Shown here: positions 8,327 through 15,863 of the stretch, in pieces
How positions within the stretch are numbered: position 1 is the first letter of the stretch
Layout: every line of letters begins with the position of its first letter
Assembly (NCBI GenBank): GCA_035651595.1
Contig: DASRFJ010000092.1
Location: 1 to 45,215 of the forward strand
Origin: JAFARZ01 sp035651595
GTDB lineage: Bacteria; Actinomycetota; Actinomycetes; Streptosporangiales; Streptosporangiaceae
Direction: 5' to 3'
DNA: 45,215 nucleotides
The notes under the pieces: model-generated
Told to the model about the DNA's origin: nothing
The model's database searches: none
The model's input: only the letters and a program-made list of their open reading frames with translations
Made by a program: the position numbers and the translations under genes

Positions 8327-8680
8327 TCAGCCTAGGTAGTCGTAGTCGTCGTGACTCAGCCGCGTGACCCGCGAGTCGCCGAAGTCCCGCACGTCTCGCA
8401 AGTCGCTCAAGTTCCGGAAGTCGCGGCCGACCACCATGTCGCGCAGGTGCCGCACCTGCCGGACGCCGGCCGTCGCGGCCAGCCCCACCGCGGCGCCGGC
8501 CACCAGGATCGACCCGCCGATCAGCGCGAGCCCGCCCACGATGTGCCCGAACAGCATCAGGAAAATCGCGACGATGAACGCGAGCGGCACCACCGCTACC
8601 AGCGCGAGGGCGACTACCACGGCAGCTATCGTCGCCTTGGCCGACCTGTTCATCCCGCGCGCCCCGTACCAACCGGCCAT
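8327..8680 (-). CDS. Small membrane protein of unknown function
   Basis: 117-residue protein with two adjacent hydrophobic segments (IAAVVVALALVAVVPLAFIV and ALIGGSILVAGAAVGLAA) and a charged C-terminal tail rich in Arg and Asp (RDFRNLSDLRDVRDFGDSRV). That tail contains a loose RDF/RDV repeat. I do not recognise a family. The ATG at 8680 is chosen because GAGGAGGGG stands just upstream; the open frame extends to 8743 without a better signal. The gene follows the MarR regulator gene by 67 nt on the same strand and may be co-transcribed with it. The gene is likely real; its role is unknown. Confidence 0.65.
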   Translation of the reverse strand: MAGWYGARGMNRSAKATIAAVVVALALVAVVPLAFIVAIFLMLFGHIVGGLALIGGSILVAGAAVGLAATAGVRQVRHLRDMVVGRDFRNLSDLRDVRDFGDSRVTRLSHDDYDYLG

Positions 8681-8747
8681 CTGGCCCCTCCTCGGAGAAA
8701 AACCAACCATCCATACGATATATCGCGTTAGATGGACATGCAAACGA

Positions 8748-9212
8748 TCAATGATCGATGAGCTTGCGCAGCAGCCTGGTCAGCTGAAGCCGCTCCTTCG
8801 GCGCGAGTGGCGCGAGCACCCGCTCCTGAACCTCGTCCACCACGGAGTCGAGCACGCGGAGCTGTTCGCCGCCGGCCGGGGTGATCGAGACGATGTTGCG
8901 GCGCAGGTTGGCGGGATCGACGGCACGCCGGACAAGGCCGAGCCGCTCTAGCTCGCCGAGGAGAGTGACCATGTCGCTGCGGTCGATGCTCGTGCTCCGC
9001 CCGAGGTCGGCCTGGCTGACCGGGCCGGACTCCTCGAGGGCGGCCAGCACTCGGTAGTGGTAGCTGCGCAGCCCGGTGCCGCTGGCCGCGAAGCCGTCGA
9101 CAAGCAATCCGTGCGAGCGCGCGTATGCCCGGCTGATCAGCCACGTCGGCCGGTCTTCGATCCGGGACGGGGCGGCCGGGGTGAACGCTTGGCGAGGCGG
9201 CCGGTCGGGCAT
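8748..9212 (-). CDS. MarR-family transcriptional regulator
   Basis: 154-residue winged-helix regulator. It has the MarR core: dimerisation helix, GLRSYHYRVLAALEESGPVS, recognition region QADLGRSTSIDRSDMVTLLG, and the wing ELERLGLVRRAVDPANLRRN. The C-terminal helices (LAPLAPKERLQLTRLLRKLI) complete the dimer. The ATG at 9212 is used; a longer form from 9248 would run into the operator array. It is divergent from the gene at 9299, and the 86-bp gap holds three CCAACAT half-sites, so it probably represses both itself and that gene. The ligand is unknown. Confidence 0.9.
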   Translation of the reverse strand: MPDRPPRQAFTPAAPSRIEDRPTWLISRAYARSHGLLVDGFAASGTGLRSYHYRVLAALEESGPVSQADLGRSTSIDRSDMVTLLGELERLGLVRRAVDPANLRRNIVSITPAGGEQLRVLDSVVDEVQERVLAPLAPKERLQLTRLLRKLIDH

Positions 9213-9241
9213 GCCACCGAGCGTAGCAGTTGCGGGGAACA

Positions 9242-9290
9242 CCAACATAGGTTATGTTGGCACTACCAACATTGGTAGCACCAACATAGG
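9242..9290. promoter_or_regulatory. Operator array between MarR gene and divergent gene
   Basis: A 19-bp inverted repeat with perfect 8-bp arms, CCAACATA / TATGTTGG around GGT, lies at 9242-9260. It is followed by ACCAACATTGGT at 9265-9276 and a further half-site CCAACATAGG at 9281-9290. The last half-site overlaps the AGGAG ribosome binding site (9288-9292) of the 9299 gene. MarR proteins bind such imperfect palindromes. The three half-sites in 49 bp suggest more than one dimer, and blocking translation initiation as well as transcription of the + strand gene is possible. Confidence 0.7.
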
Positions 9291-9298
9291 AGCTCGCG

Positions 9299-9904
9299 AT
9301 GGCAACCAAGACCCAGACCCAAACCCAGACCCGAACCGCAACCGCCCAGCGCAGCGTCCTGCTGATCGGCAGGAGCCAGCTCGTCCTCGACGAATCCGTC
9401 GCCGGTCTCCGCGGCCTCGGCTACACGGCACAGGGCACGAACGACTTCAGCAACGTCACGGAAAGGTTCGATCCGCGGACGCTCGACCTGGTCGTGTTCG
9501 GCGGTCAGGTCCCCCCGGACCGCAAGGCGGAGCTGAGGAAAGAGATCGGCGACATCAACCCGCGGATCATCTTCGTCCAGGGCCTGGCCGGCATCCCGGG
9601 CCTGATCATCAGCCAGGTGCAGGGCGCGTTCAGCGAGCCGGATCCAGCCGCCGCACCCAGCTACGACGCGGCCGGCCGGGCGATCCGGCTGACCCTGCCC
9701 GCCCCGGCCGAGGTCACGGTGACGCTCTGGTGGGGTACCTCGTTCGTGCCGCCCGACCCGAGGAGCGACTCGCGCCAGGTCCGCCACGGCCGGCTCCCCA
9801 GCGGCGATCACCTGGTGCCCATCCCGGCCCATATCCCGCGGACGGCCGCGTTCGCAACGGTGCGGATCGACGACGCGCTCCACTCCTTCAGCATCGCGGG
9901 GTGA
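9299..9904 (+). CDS. Hypothetical protein with receiver-like N-terminal fold
   Basis: 201-residue protein of no family I can name with confidence. The N-terminus is a Gln/Thr-rich stretch (TKTQTQTQTRTATAQ). A Rossmann- or receiver-like segment follows (SVLLIGRSQLVLDESVAGL, LDLVVFGGQVPPDRK, INPRIIFVQGLAGIPGLI), lacking the phosphorylatable Asp pattern of true response regulators. The C-terminal half looks like a beta-rich domain (IRLTLPAPAEVTVTLWWGTS). No membrane segment or signal peptide is seen. The ATG at 9299 has AGGAG with a 6-base gap. The gene is divergent from the MarR regulator gene and is its probable target. Confidence 0.75.
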   Translation: MATKTQTQTQTRTATAQRSVLLIGRSQLVLDESVAGLRGLGYTAQGTNDFSNVTERFDPRTLDLVVFGGQVPPDRKAELRKEIGDINPRIIFVQGLAGIPGLIISQVQGAFSEPDPAAAPSYDAAGRAIRLTLPAPAEVTVTLWWGTSFVPPDPRSDSRQVRHGRLPSGDHLVPIPAHIPRTAAFATVRIDDALHSFSIAG

Positions 9905-9938
9905 GGATCGCGTCGGCGGGGCTCCTAGGCTGACCAGC

Positions 9939-11207
9939 GTGGAACCTGCCGTGATCAAGCCCGCGTCCGAATCCGTCGTGCTTCGCGCACGCCAGCTGAC
10001 CGCCGCGCGCAGACGCGCCACCGCGCTCCTCGTCGCGGTGACGGCCCTGTTCATCGGCGTTACCGCGGCTGGTGTGCACGGGACCCTGCTCGGATACGTC
10101 CAGGCAGGCGCCGAAGCATCGATGGTCGGTGGTGTCGCGGACTGGTTCGCGGTGACTGCCCTGTTCCGCCGCCCGCTGGGCCTGCCGATTCCGCACACCG
10201 CGCTCATCGTCGAGCGTAAGGATCAGTTCGCCGCCACCCTCGGCCAGTTCGTGCAGGAAAACTTCCTCAACGCGGACGTTCTCGCCGAGCGGATCCGCGC
10301 CGTCGGCCTCGTGCCGCGGCTGGCCGCCTGGCTGACCGACGAGGCCAACGCCGCCACCCTCGCCGGTCACGCCGCGGATCTGGTGGTGACGGTGGCCGAT
10401 GCCCTGCGCGCTGAGGACGTGCAGGGCGTGATCACCGCCGAGCTGACCCGTGTGGTCGACGCGGTCGAGGTGGCGCCGCTGGCCGGGCGGGCGCTGCGGG
10501 TCGTCATCGCCGGCGGCCACCACGGCGATCTGTTCAACACCATCGTGTACGCCGCCGACCGGTATCTCGGCGATCACTACCCTGAGCTTCGTGAGCGGTT
10601 CGAGGGCGAGTCACCCCGCTGGGTGCCCGACGCGGTGTACCGGCGGGTATTCGACCGGATCTACAACCGCCTGCGCCAGCGCCTGGTCGCGATGGCCGCC
10701 GATCCCGAGGACGAGGCCAGGCAGCAGTTCGAGGCGTGGATCGTCGGTCTCCCCGACCGCCTCGAGACCGACCCGGAGCTGCGTGAGCGCGGGGAACGCC
10801 TCAAGCGCGACGTGCTGGGCAGCGCCGGGCTGCGGGACTGGTCCGGGTCGCTGTGGCAGAAGGCCAAGGACGCCCTGCGGGCGCAGGCGGCCGACCCGGA
10901 CTCCGAACTGCACCGCCGGCTGGCCGAAGCCCTGGTCACGCTCGGCGGGCGCCTCGCGTCGGACCGGCGGCTTCAGGACGGCCTTGAGCGCATGGTCGAG
11001 TCGGGCGCCAGGGCGGTGGCCGACCGGTTCCACGACGAGCTCGCCGGCCTTGTCACGGGGACGATCCAGCGGTGGGACGCCACGGAGACGTCGAGCCAGC
11101 TGGAACTGCTCCTCGGGCGTGACCTGCAGTACATCCGCATCAACGGCACGGTCGTCGGCGCCGGCGTGGGACTGGTCCTGCACGCCGTCGCCCAGGCCCT
11201 GACCTGA
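9939..11207 (+). CDS. DUF445 family membrane protein
   Basis: 422-residue protein of the DUF445 family (YheB/YjiN-like) of unknown function. A hydrophobic N-terminal helix (ALLVAVTALFIGVTAAGVHG) is followed by the family signature GYVQAGAEASMVGGVADWFAVTALFRRPLGLPIPHTALI, described here by position (~residues 51-90). A long alpha-helical region with many charged residues follows, and a final hydrophobic helix (GTVVGAGVGLVLHAVAQAL) closes the protein, as is usual. The start is a GTG at 9939 with no strong ribosome binding site. The gene is 34 nt downstream of the preceding gene on the same strand and converges with the SigE partner gene, 17 nt away. Confidence 0.88.
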   Translation: MEPAVIKPASESVVLRARQLTAARRRATALLVAVTALFIGVTAAGVHGTLLGYVQAGAEASMVGGVADWFAVTALFRRPLGLPIPHTALIVERKDQFAATLGQFVQENFLNADVLAERIRAVGLVPRLAAWLTDEANAATLAGHAADLVVTVADALRAEDVQGVITAELTRVVDAVEVAPLAGRALRVVIAGGHHGDLFNTIVYAADRYLGDHYPELRERFEGESPRWVPDAVYRRVFDRIYNRLRQRLVAMAADPEDEARQQFEAWIVGLPDRLETDPELRERGERLKRDVLGSAGLRDWSGSLWQKAKDALRAQAADPDSELHRRLAEALVTLGGRLASDRRLQDGLERMVESGARAVADRFHDELAGLVTGTIQRWDATETSSQLELLLGRDLQYIRINGTVVGAGVGLVLHAVAQALT

Positions 11208-11224
11208 TAGGACCGGGAAGACCG

Positions 11225-11662
11225 TCATCCAGAACTCGGGACACGGTCCGCACGTGGATCAGCCGGAGCAGTTCCGCGCCGCGTTGCTGGCGCACCTGAC
11301 CGGCTCGGGGTTGGCAGCGGGCTGCTCGGTGTGGCGATCGCGCGCGGCGCCAGTGAACTTGCCGGGCTCGGCGTGGGCGCGGCCGTCCAGCTTGGCGCCG
11401 GCTCGGTCGGCGGTCTGTCCCGAACGACATGGGCTGGACTGGCCGGGCGCTGCGCCGGGATGGGTGCGGAACGGCCCGGGTGGCCGATCCCGGCCAGCAC
11501 TCCTGATACGGCGGCGGCGCACACGACGACCGCGCCGCCCGCGGCGAGCCGGCGTCGCCAGCGGAGCCGGCGGCCCCGCGTCATGATCTGGTCGACGTCT
11601 ATGCTCTGCCAGGATGGCTGCTCCGCCCGGAGCGCGCGGCGCAGCGTGTCGAGATCGGTCAT
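11225..11662 (-). CDS. Membrane partner of SigE-family sigma factor (putative anti-sigma)
   Basis: 145-residue protein whose ATG overlaps the sigma-factor stop (ATGA), so the two are translationally coupled. Layout: a charged cytoplasmic N-terminus (TDLDTLRRALRAEQPSWQSI), one transmembrane helix (LAAGGAVVVCAAAVSGVLAG, ~residues 40-60), then an exported Pro/Ser/Ala-rich tail of about 85 residues. This matches membrane proteins encoded downstream of SigE-family sigma factors. A zinc anti-sigma HxxxCxxC motif is absent, so anti-sigma function is only inferred from position and topology. It converges with DUF445. Confidence 0.7.
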   Translation of the reverse strand: MTDLDTLRRALRAEQPSWQSIDVDQIMTRGRRLRWRRRLAAGGAVVVCAAAVSGVLAGIGHPGRSAPIPAQRPASPAHVVRDRPPTEPAPSWTAAPTPSPASSLAPRAIATPSSPLPTPSRSGAPATRRGTAPADPRADRVPSSG

Positions 11663-12189
11663 GGCTCAGTCACCGCCCGGACAGACTCGTGGGTGTCGTT
11701 ATCGGCGGCCACCCGGAGCTTGGCCAGTGCCCGGGAGCTGGTGCTCTTCACCGTGCCGAGCGTGATGCCCAGGTCGCGAGCCACGGCGGCTTCCGGCAGG
11801 TCGAACAAGTAGCGCATGATGACCACCGCCCGCTCCCGCAGCGTCAGCCGGCCGAGCGCCCCGATCAGCCATTGGCGCAGCGCGACCTCCTCGGCGAGGT
11901 CGGTGCGCGCAGGCTGTTCCGGCACGTCGTCGGTCGGGTACTCGTGCAACGGCCGCCGCCATTTGTCGGTCACGTAGTTGACCAGCACCCGCCGTGCGTA
12001 GGCGAAGGCATCGTCGCGGCGCACCCGGGACCACGCGGCGTACGTCCGCGCCAGCGCCGCCTGCGCCGCGTCCTCCGCGGCGTGACGGTCACCGGTCAGC
12101 AGGTAGGCGGTGTGCAGCAGCCCGCCGAAGCTTGCCCCGGCGAACTGTACGAACTCCTCGTCACCGCGCCCCTTCCCGAATGTCCCCAC
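11659..12189 (-). CDS. SigE-family ECF RNA polymerase sigma factor
   Basis: ~176-residue ECF sigma factor of the actinobacterial SigE subfamily. Region 2 includes FGGLLHTAYLLTGDRHAAED and AYARRVLVNYVTDKWRR, region 4 LRERAVVIMRYLFDLPEAAV and the recognition helix GTVKSTSSRALAKLR. It should direct polymerase to a small regulon, under control of the downstream membrane partner. The start is unclear. GTG 12189 places the family N-terminus (GDEEFVQF) correctly but has no ribosome binding site, so a leaderless transcript is possible; a TTG at 12240 also opens the frame. A secreted-protein gene diverges from it at 12305 and may be a target. Confidence 0.88.
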   Translation of the reverse strand: MGTFGKGRGDEEFVQFAGASFGGLLHTAYLLTGDRHAAEDAAQAALARTYAAWSRVRRDDAFAYARRVLVNYVTDKWRRPLHEYPTDDVPEQPARTDLAEEVALRQWLIGALGRLTLRERAVVIMRYLFDLPEAAVARDLGITLGTVKSTSSRALAKLRVAADNDTHESVRAVTEP

Positions 12190-12304
12190 GTGTGCATGTA
12201 CGGCCGGCGGCCCCGAAAGGTTGCTGCCGTGACGGCACAACTTTCCCGGCGCTCACCCGTATTTCCCGGTACCAACCCCGATAGCGGACTTCTGGGAGGA
12301 ACGC

Positions 12305-12796
12305 ATGGAATCCACACGGTGGCGGCTGCCGCGCAGGTTCGCCTGGGTACTGGGCACGGCCGCCGGGCTGGCGCTGGCCGGCGGCGGCGTCGCGATCGCC
12401 GCGGCCGGCCCGGGTCACTCCCAGGCGCGGCACGTCTCGGCTGCTGGCAGCCCGGCCCCGGTCCCCAGCCCGCCGCGCGCGACCGTCCCGGCTCCGGTCG
12501 CCAGCGCGACCGGCGCGTCCACCTCGGCCCCGGTGCCGGTGCCCAGCCACGCGGCCACGTGTCCGCCGGCCCCGGTAGCGAGCGCGCCGGCCACCGTCGC
12601 GCCGATCCCGGTCCCGAGCCCGAAGGGCGCCGTCGCGCCAGCCCCGGTCGCGAGCCCGCCGGTCGCCAGTACCCCGGTCCCGGCACCCAGCGGCGCGGTC
12701 CCCGTACCCAGCCCGACGGCCACCTGCCCGCCGATGCCGGCCCCCGCCCCGCCAACCGCGAAGGCGCCTTCGCCCGTCGCGTCGACGACCTCCTAA
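12305..12796 (+). CDS. Exported Pro/Ala/Val-rich repeat protein
   Basis: 163-residue protein with an N-terminal signal or anchor helix (WVLGTAAGLALAGGGVAIAAA, residues ~14-34) followed only by low-complexity Pro, Ala, Val and Ser. Degenerate units of the types PVAS and PVPS recur throughout, and the motif ATCPPxP occurs twice, giving the only two cysteines. Such a chain is probably extended in the cell wall or outside the cell. GGGAGG at 12295-12300 supports the ATG at 12305. The gene diverges from the SigE-family sigma factor gene. The nucleotide repeats make it prone to length variation. No family is recognised. Confidence 0.7.
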   Translation: MESTRWRLPRRFAWVLGTAAGLALAGGGVAIAAAGPGHSQARHVSAAGSPAPVPSPPRATVPAPVASATGASTSAPVPVPSHAATCPPAPVASAPATVAPIPVPSPKGAVAPAPVASPPVASTPVPAPSGAVPVPSPTATCPPMPAPAPPTAKAPSPVASTTS

Positions 12797-12802
12797 ACAG
12801 GC

Positions 12803-13417
12803 TCACCGCGTCGCGGTCTGCCACGCGAATCCATCCGGGTCGGTGAACGGCGCGGCGTCGCTGTCGATGCTGAGCCGATGCGATCCGGTGCCGTCGGGAG
12901 ACACGCCGGCGTCCTTGGCGAGGGCGCGGCGTGCGTACAGTCCGAACCGGACAGCACTCGACGGCGTCGCGAACTCGACATACTTGCGGCCGAAGCTCTT
13001 CCCCACGGCCAGGCCGTGGTCAACGTAGAAGCGCTTGCTCGCGGCGACGTCAGCGACCCCCAGCAGCAGCACGATCTGGTCGATCTGCCGGGTGGCCGGA
13101 CCGGAGTCCTTCTTCGACGCGGTCGCGATCTTCCAGAGCGTCCCGTCGGGGGCCTGCACGACGCCGCCATAGCCCCACAGCGACTTGGCGGCGGGCTTCA
13201 CCGTCGTGGCGCCGGCGTCCAGGGCTGAGTTGATGAAACCGTCGACGGTAGCGGGTTGCGACACGGTGAGCGACATCGTGAACCCGCGGAATCCGGTCGT
13301 CGGGCTGTCCGTGGCACGCAGGCGCACCTGCTCGCCCAGGCCGAACGCGGCGGTGTAGAAGCGGTCGGCGGCCGAAGGGTCGGCCACCTCGAGAGTGACA
13401 GATTCGATGGAAGTCAT
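12803..13417 (-). CDS. Two-domain VOC (glyoxalase / bleomycin-resistance fold) protein
   Basis: 204-residue protein made of two tandem vicinal-oxygen-chelate domains. The first begins IESVTLEVADPSAADRFYTAAFGLG, the second IDQIVLLLGVADVAASKRFY near residue 108. Each ends in a typical DGTLWKI or DGFAWQTA strand. VOC proteins bind metals or sequester small hydrophobic molecules; expected metal ligands are poorly conserved in both domains, so binding rather than catalysis is possible. The ATG at 13417 is preferred to the GTG nine bases upstream. The gene ends 6 nt from the convergent secreted-protein gene. Substrate unknown. Confidence 0.85.
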   Translation of the reverse strand: MTSIESVTLEVADPSAADRFYTAAFGLGEQVRLRATDSPTTGFRGFTMSLTVSQPATVDGFINSALDAGATTVKPAAKSLWGYGGVVQAPDGTLWKIATASKKDSGPATRQIDQIVLLLGVADVAASKRFYVDHGLAVGKSFGRKYVEFATPSSAVRFGLYARRALAKDAGVSPDGTGSHRLSIDSDAAPFTDPDGFAWQTATR

Positions 13418-13523
13418 GTCACTCACGCTAACCAGCGCCCGGTGACCTGCGCTTCTCCGATCCTGATCGGTCTGGCCGCCCGGCGGGCAGTGGAGGGCTT
13501 CGATGGGCGGGGACGGTCCCGGT

Positions 13524-13605
13524 AACGTGGTGTTTTTGCCTTTCGTGGTAACGCGGCCCTCGCGTGCGGGGGTTGATCCTCCACGAAGGGCAAATCGTCC
13601 ACGTT
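13524..13605 (+). repeat. 82-bp nested hairpin element, copy 2
   Basis: Copy 2 of the family. Outer arms AACGTGG / CCACGTT; middle arms TTTGCCTTTCGTGG / CCACGAAGGGCAAA, which pair fully with one G-T wobble; inner arms GGCCCTC / GGGGGTT. The middle arm differs from the other copies on both sides in a pairing-preserving way. The following bases match the shared tail only at its beginning (TGACGGGCCTGCCGGA). It sits between the divergent VOC gene and the globin-ankyrin gene, in the 293-bp gap 13418-13710, which holds nothing else I recognise. Confidence 0.85.
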
Positions 13606-13710
13606 GCTGACGGGCCTGCCGGACGCCCCCCGTTATTCACTGGAGCCCTCGCCAAAGATATGGCCTATCGGATAAGAACGACTGGGATCCGAAGAAGGAG
13701 GCTCACGAGC

Positions 13711-15183
13711 GTGCGAAGTCTGCCGGCGAACCTTGCGCGCCGGAGCTTGCTTGACCATCCGGCGGGTTTCCGGGTCTTCCGCGGCACCGGTCTGTTCGAC
13801 CGCATCGGCGGCGAGCCGGCCATCGGCAGGCTGGTCGACCTGCTGTATGCGGGGATCGAGAACGACGAACTGCTGCGCCCGCTGTTCCCGCGTGACCTCG
13901 CGGGCGGCAAGTCGATACAGCGGCTGTTCTTCGCCGAATGGCTCGACGGTCCCTGCCGCTACAGCGAGCAGGCGCATGCGGGCCTGCGGCACACCCACGA
14001 CGGAGTGCCGGTCACGGCCGCGCTCGCAGGCAGGTGGCTGGGTCATTTCCGCCGGGCGCTGGACGGCGCGATCGCGGCCGAGAGCGACCGCGCGACGATC
14101 TATGCGCAGGTCCATTCCCTCGCCAAGGCCCTGGTCAGCGAGCAGGTGGCCCCGGCCAGGCCCGCCGGGCAAAAACATAGCGGTCCGACCCCGGTGGCGT
14201 GGTGCGGTATCGGCGCCCGGAGCGTGGCACGGGCACGGGACCTCGCGCATCGTGGTGATGTCACAGGGCTCGGCGCGGCACTGGCCGACGCGCCCGATCT
14301 GGTGCTTGCGTCGTACGCGGCGGCGATCATGCAGGCCGCCGCGCTGGCTGGCCGCGCCGAGATCGTACGGTTGCTGCTCGATCGCGGCGTCGGACCGGAC
14401 CATCCCTTTCACCTTCCGGTGCGCGTCACAGGGGCAGCGTTCGAGCGAGTGATATTCGTGACCCCGCTGTGCGCGGCCCGAATGAAACGTCGTCCCGCGG
14501 TCGAGACGCTGCTGCTGGCGGCGGGTGCCAGCGAGGACGTGTTCACGGCGGCGTTCCTCGGCGACCTCACCTCGCTCGAGCGGATGCTCGCGGCCGACCC
14601 CGGCCTTGCCCGGGCGCCGGATCCGGCGGTCGACGTCCTGCACATCACGCCCGTGGAGCACGCGGTCGCGGGCGGGCAGGCCGCGGCGCTACGGCTTATC
14701 TTGCGCCACGTCGAACATCAGGGCCATGTCCGGGCGTTGCGCGGCGCCGCCGCGCAGGGCAGCCTCGCGATGACCGAACTGCTGCTGGCACACGGTGCGG
14801 ACGCGACGCGGATCGGCGTCGGGCGCTGGGTCCTCCATCCGGAGCTCGCTCCGCTGCTCGCCGGACGGGGCGCCAGGATAGACTCCGCCGGCTCGTGGAT
14901 CCGGGCGAGCTGCACCGGAAATCAGGGCCGCAAGGACGACCCCGAGTATGTCCGTGCGCTGCTGCGCCACGGTGCCCGCGCGACCGATCGCGGGGCCGGC
15001 TACGCGACCGCCCTGCACCATGCCGCCAGGGCGGGCTTCCTGCGGACCATCGAGGTACTCATCGAGCACGGGGCAGATCCCGGGGCCCGCGACGCGCGGG
15101 GCCGCACGCCGCTCGACTGGCTGGCACAGGCGGCGCCTTCGGTGCCGCGAGCCGCGGTCCGGAACCTGATCGCACCCGGCTGA
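13711..15183 (+). CDS. Truncated haemoglobin - ankyrin repeat fusion protein
   Basis: 490-residue cytosolic fusion. Residues ~27-120 match group II truncated haemoglobins: GLFDRIGGEPAIGRLVDLLY with a B10-type Tyr46, ELLRPLFPRDLAGG, then LRHTHDG where His96 is the likely proximal haem ligand, and a G8-type Trp in GRWLGHFRRAL. From ~165 to the end lie about eight degenerate ankyrin repeats (AAIMQAAALAGRAEIVRLLL; ATALHHAARAGFLRTIEVLI; ending GRTPLDWLAQAAP). Haem proteins of this class bind O2 or NO; ankyrins bind partner proteins, so a gas-responsive interaction module is a reasonable inference. GTG 13711 is chosen for the GGAGG nine bases upstream. The open frame from 13564 begins inside the repeat element and is not credible. 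Confidence 0.85.
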   Translation: MRSLPANLARRSLLDHPAGFRVFRGTGLFDRIGGEPAIGRLVDLLYAGIENDELLRPLFPRDLAGGKSIQRLFFAEWLDGPCRYSEQAHAGLRHTHDGVPVTAALAGRWLGHFRRALDGAIAAESDRATIYAQVHSLAKALVSEQVAPARPAGQKHSGPTPVAWCGIGARSVARARDLAHRGDVTGLGAALADAPDLVLASYAAAIMQAAALAGRAEIVRLLLDRGVGPDHPFHLPVRVTGAAFERVIFVTPLCAARMKRRPAVETLLLAAGASEDVFTAAFLGDLTSLERMLAADPGLARAPDPAVDVLHITPVEHAVAGGQAAALRLILRHVEHQGHVRALRGAAAQGSLAMTELLLAHGADATRIGVGRWVLHPELAPLLAGRGARIDSAGSWIRASCTGNQGRKDDPEYVRALLRHGARATDRGAGYATALHHAARAGFLRTIEVLIEHGADPGARDARGRTPLDWLAQAAPSVPRAAVRNLIAPG

Positions 15184-15266
15184 TCGCGACCGTGAACTCC
15201 GTCTGGGGCTGCGATGAAGTACGGGTGTAACGCGACCCGAGTTAGCGGCCTCCGGAGGGCTTTGGC

Positions 15267-15863
15267 ATGAAGAAACCCGTGGTGCTCGGCCTGACCGACG
15301 ACGCCGCGCTGATCGAGCGGTCCCGCACAGAACCCGAGGCGTTCGCGGCGATCTTCGACCGGCACGCGACGGAGATACATCGTTACGCCGCACGGCGGCT
15401 CGGTGCCGCGCTGGCCGAAGACGTGGTCGGCGAGACCTTCCTCGTGGCCTTCCGCCGCAGGGACAGTTACGACCTCGCCTACCGGGACGCGCGGCCGTGG
15501 CTGTTCGGTATCGCCACCAACATGATCGGCCGGCATCGGCAGGCAGAGGTCCGGTTCTACCGGGCGCTCGCCAGGACCGGTGTCGACCCGGTCATCGAGT
15601 CGCCCGCCGACGACGTGCTGACCCGCGTCGCCGCCGCCAGCCAGCGGAAGGCCATCGCGGCCGGTCTCGCCAAGCTGAGCGCCGCGGACCGCAACACGGT
15701 GCTGCTCGTGGACTGGGCGGAACTCAGCTACCACGAGGCGGCAAGCGCGCTGGGCGTGCCGGTAGGCACCGTGCGCTCCAGGCTGAACCGGGCCCGCCGG
15801 AAGGTACGCGAGGCGCTCGGCGGCATCAACCCCATCCTGTCTGCTGAGGAGCATGATCGATGA
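15267..15863 (+). CDS. ECF-type RNA polymerase sigma factor
   Basis: 198-residue ECF sigma factor. Region 2 is visible as FAAIFDRHATEIHRYAARRL and EDVVGETFLVAFRRR with RPWLFGIATNMIGRHRQ; region 4 as LSAADRNTVLLVDWAELSYH and the helix GVPVGTVRSRLNRARRKVRE. GGAGGG precedes the ATG at 15267. The stop overlaps the start of the CU044_5270 gene (ATGA), a pairing common in actinomycetes. In that pairing the membrane protein may act as anti-sigma or sensor. No promoter consensus could be assigned. Confidence 0.92.
   Translation: MKKPVVLGLTDDAALIERSRTEPEAFAAIFDRHATEIHRYAARRLGAALAEDVVGETFLVAFRRRDSYDLAYRDARPWLFGIATNMIGRHRQAEVRFYRALARTGVDPVIESPADDVLTRVAAASQRKAIAAGLAKLSAADRNTVLLVDWAELSYHEAASALGVPVGTVRSRLNRARRKVREALGGINPILSAEEHDR

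Noticed and set aside
13564..13710. Possible 49-residue N-terminal extension of the globin-ankyrin protein
   Set aside because: It begins inside hairpin element copy 2 and has no ribosome binding site, whereas GTG 13711 has GGAGG at good spacing and fits the globin start.
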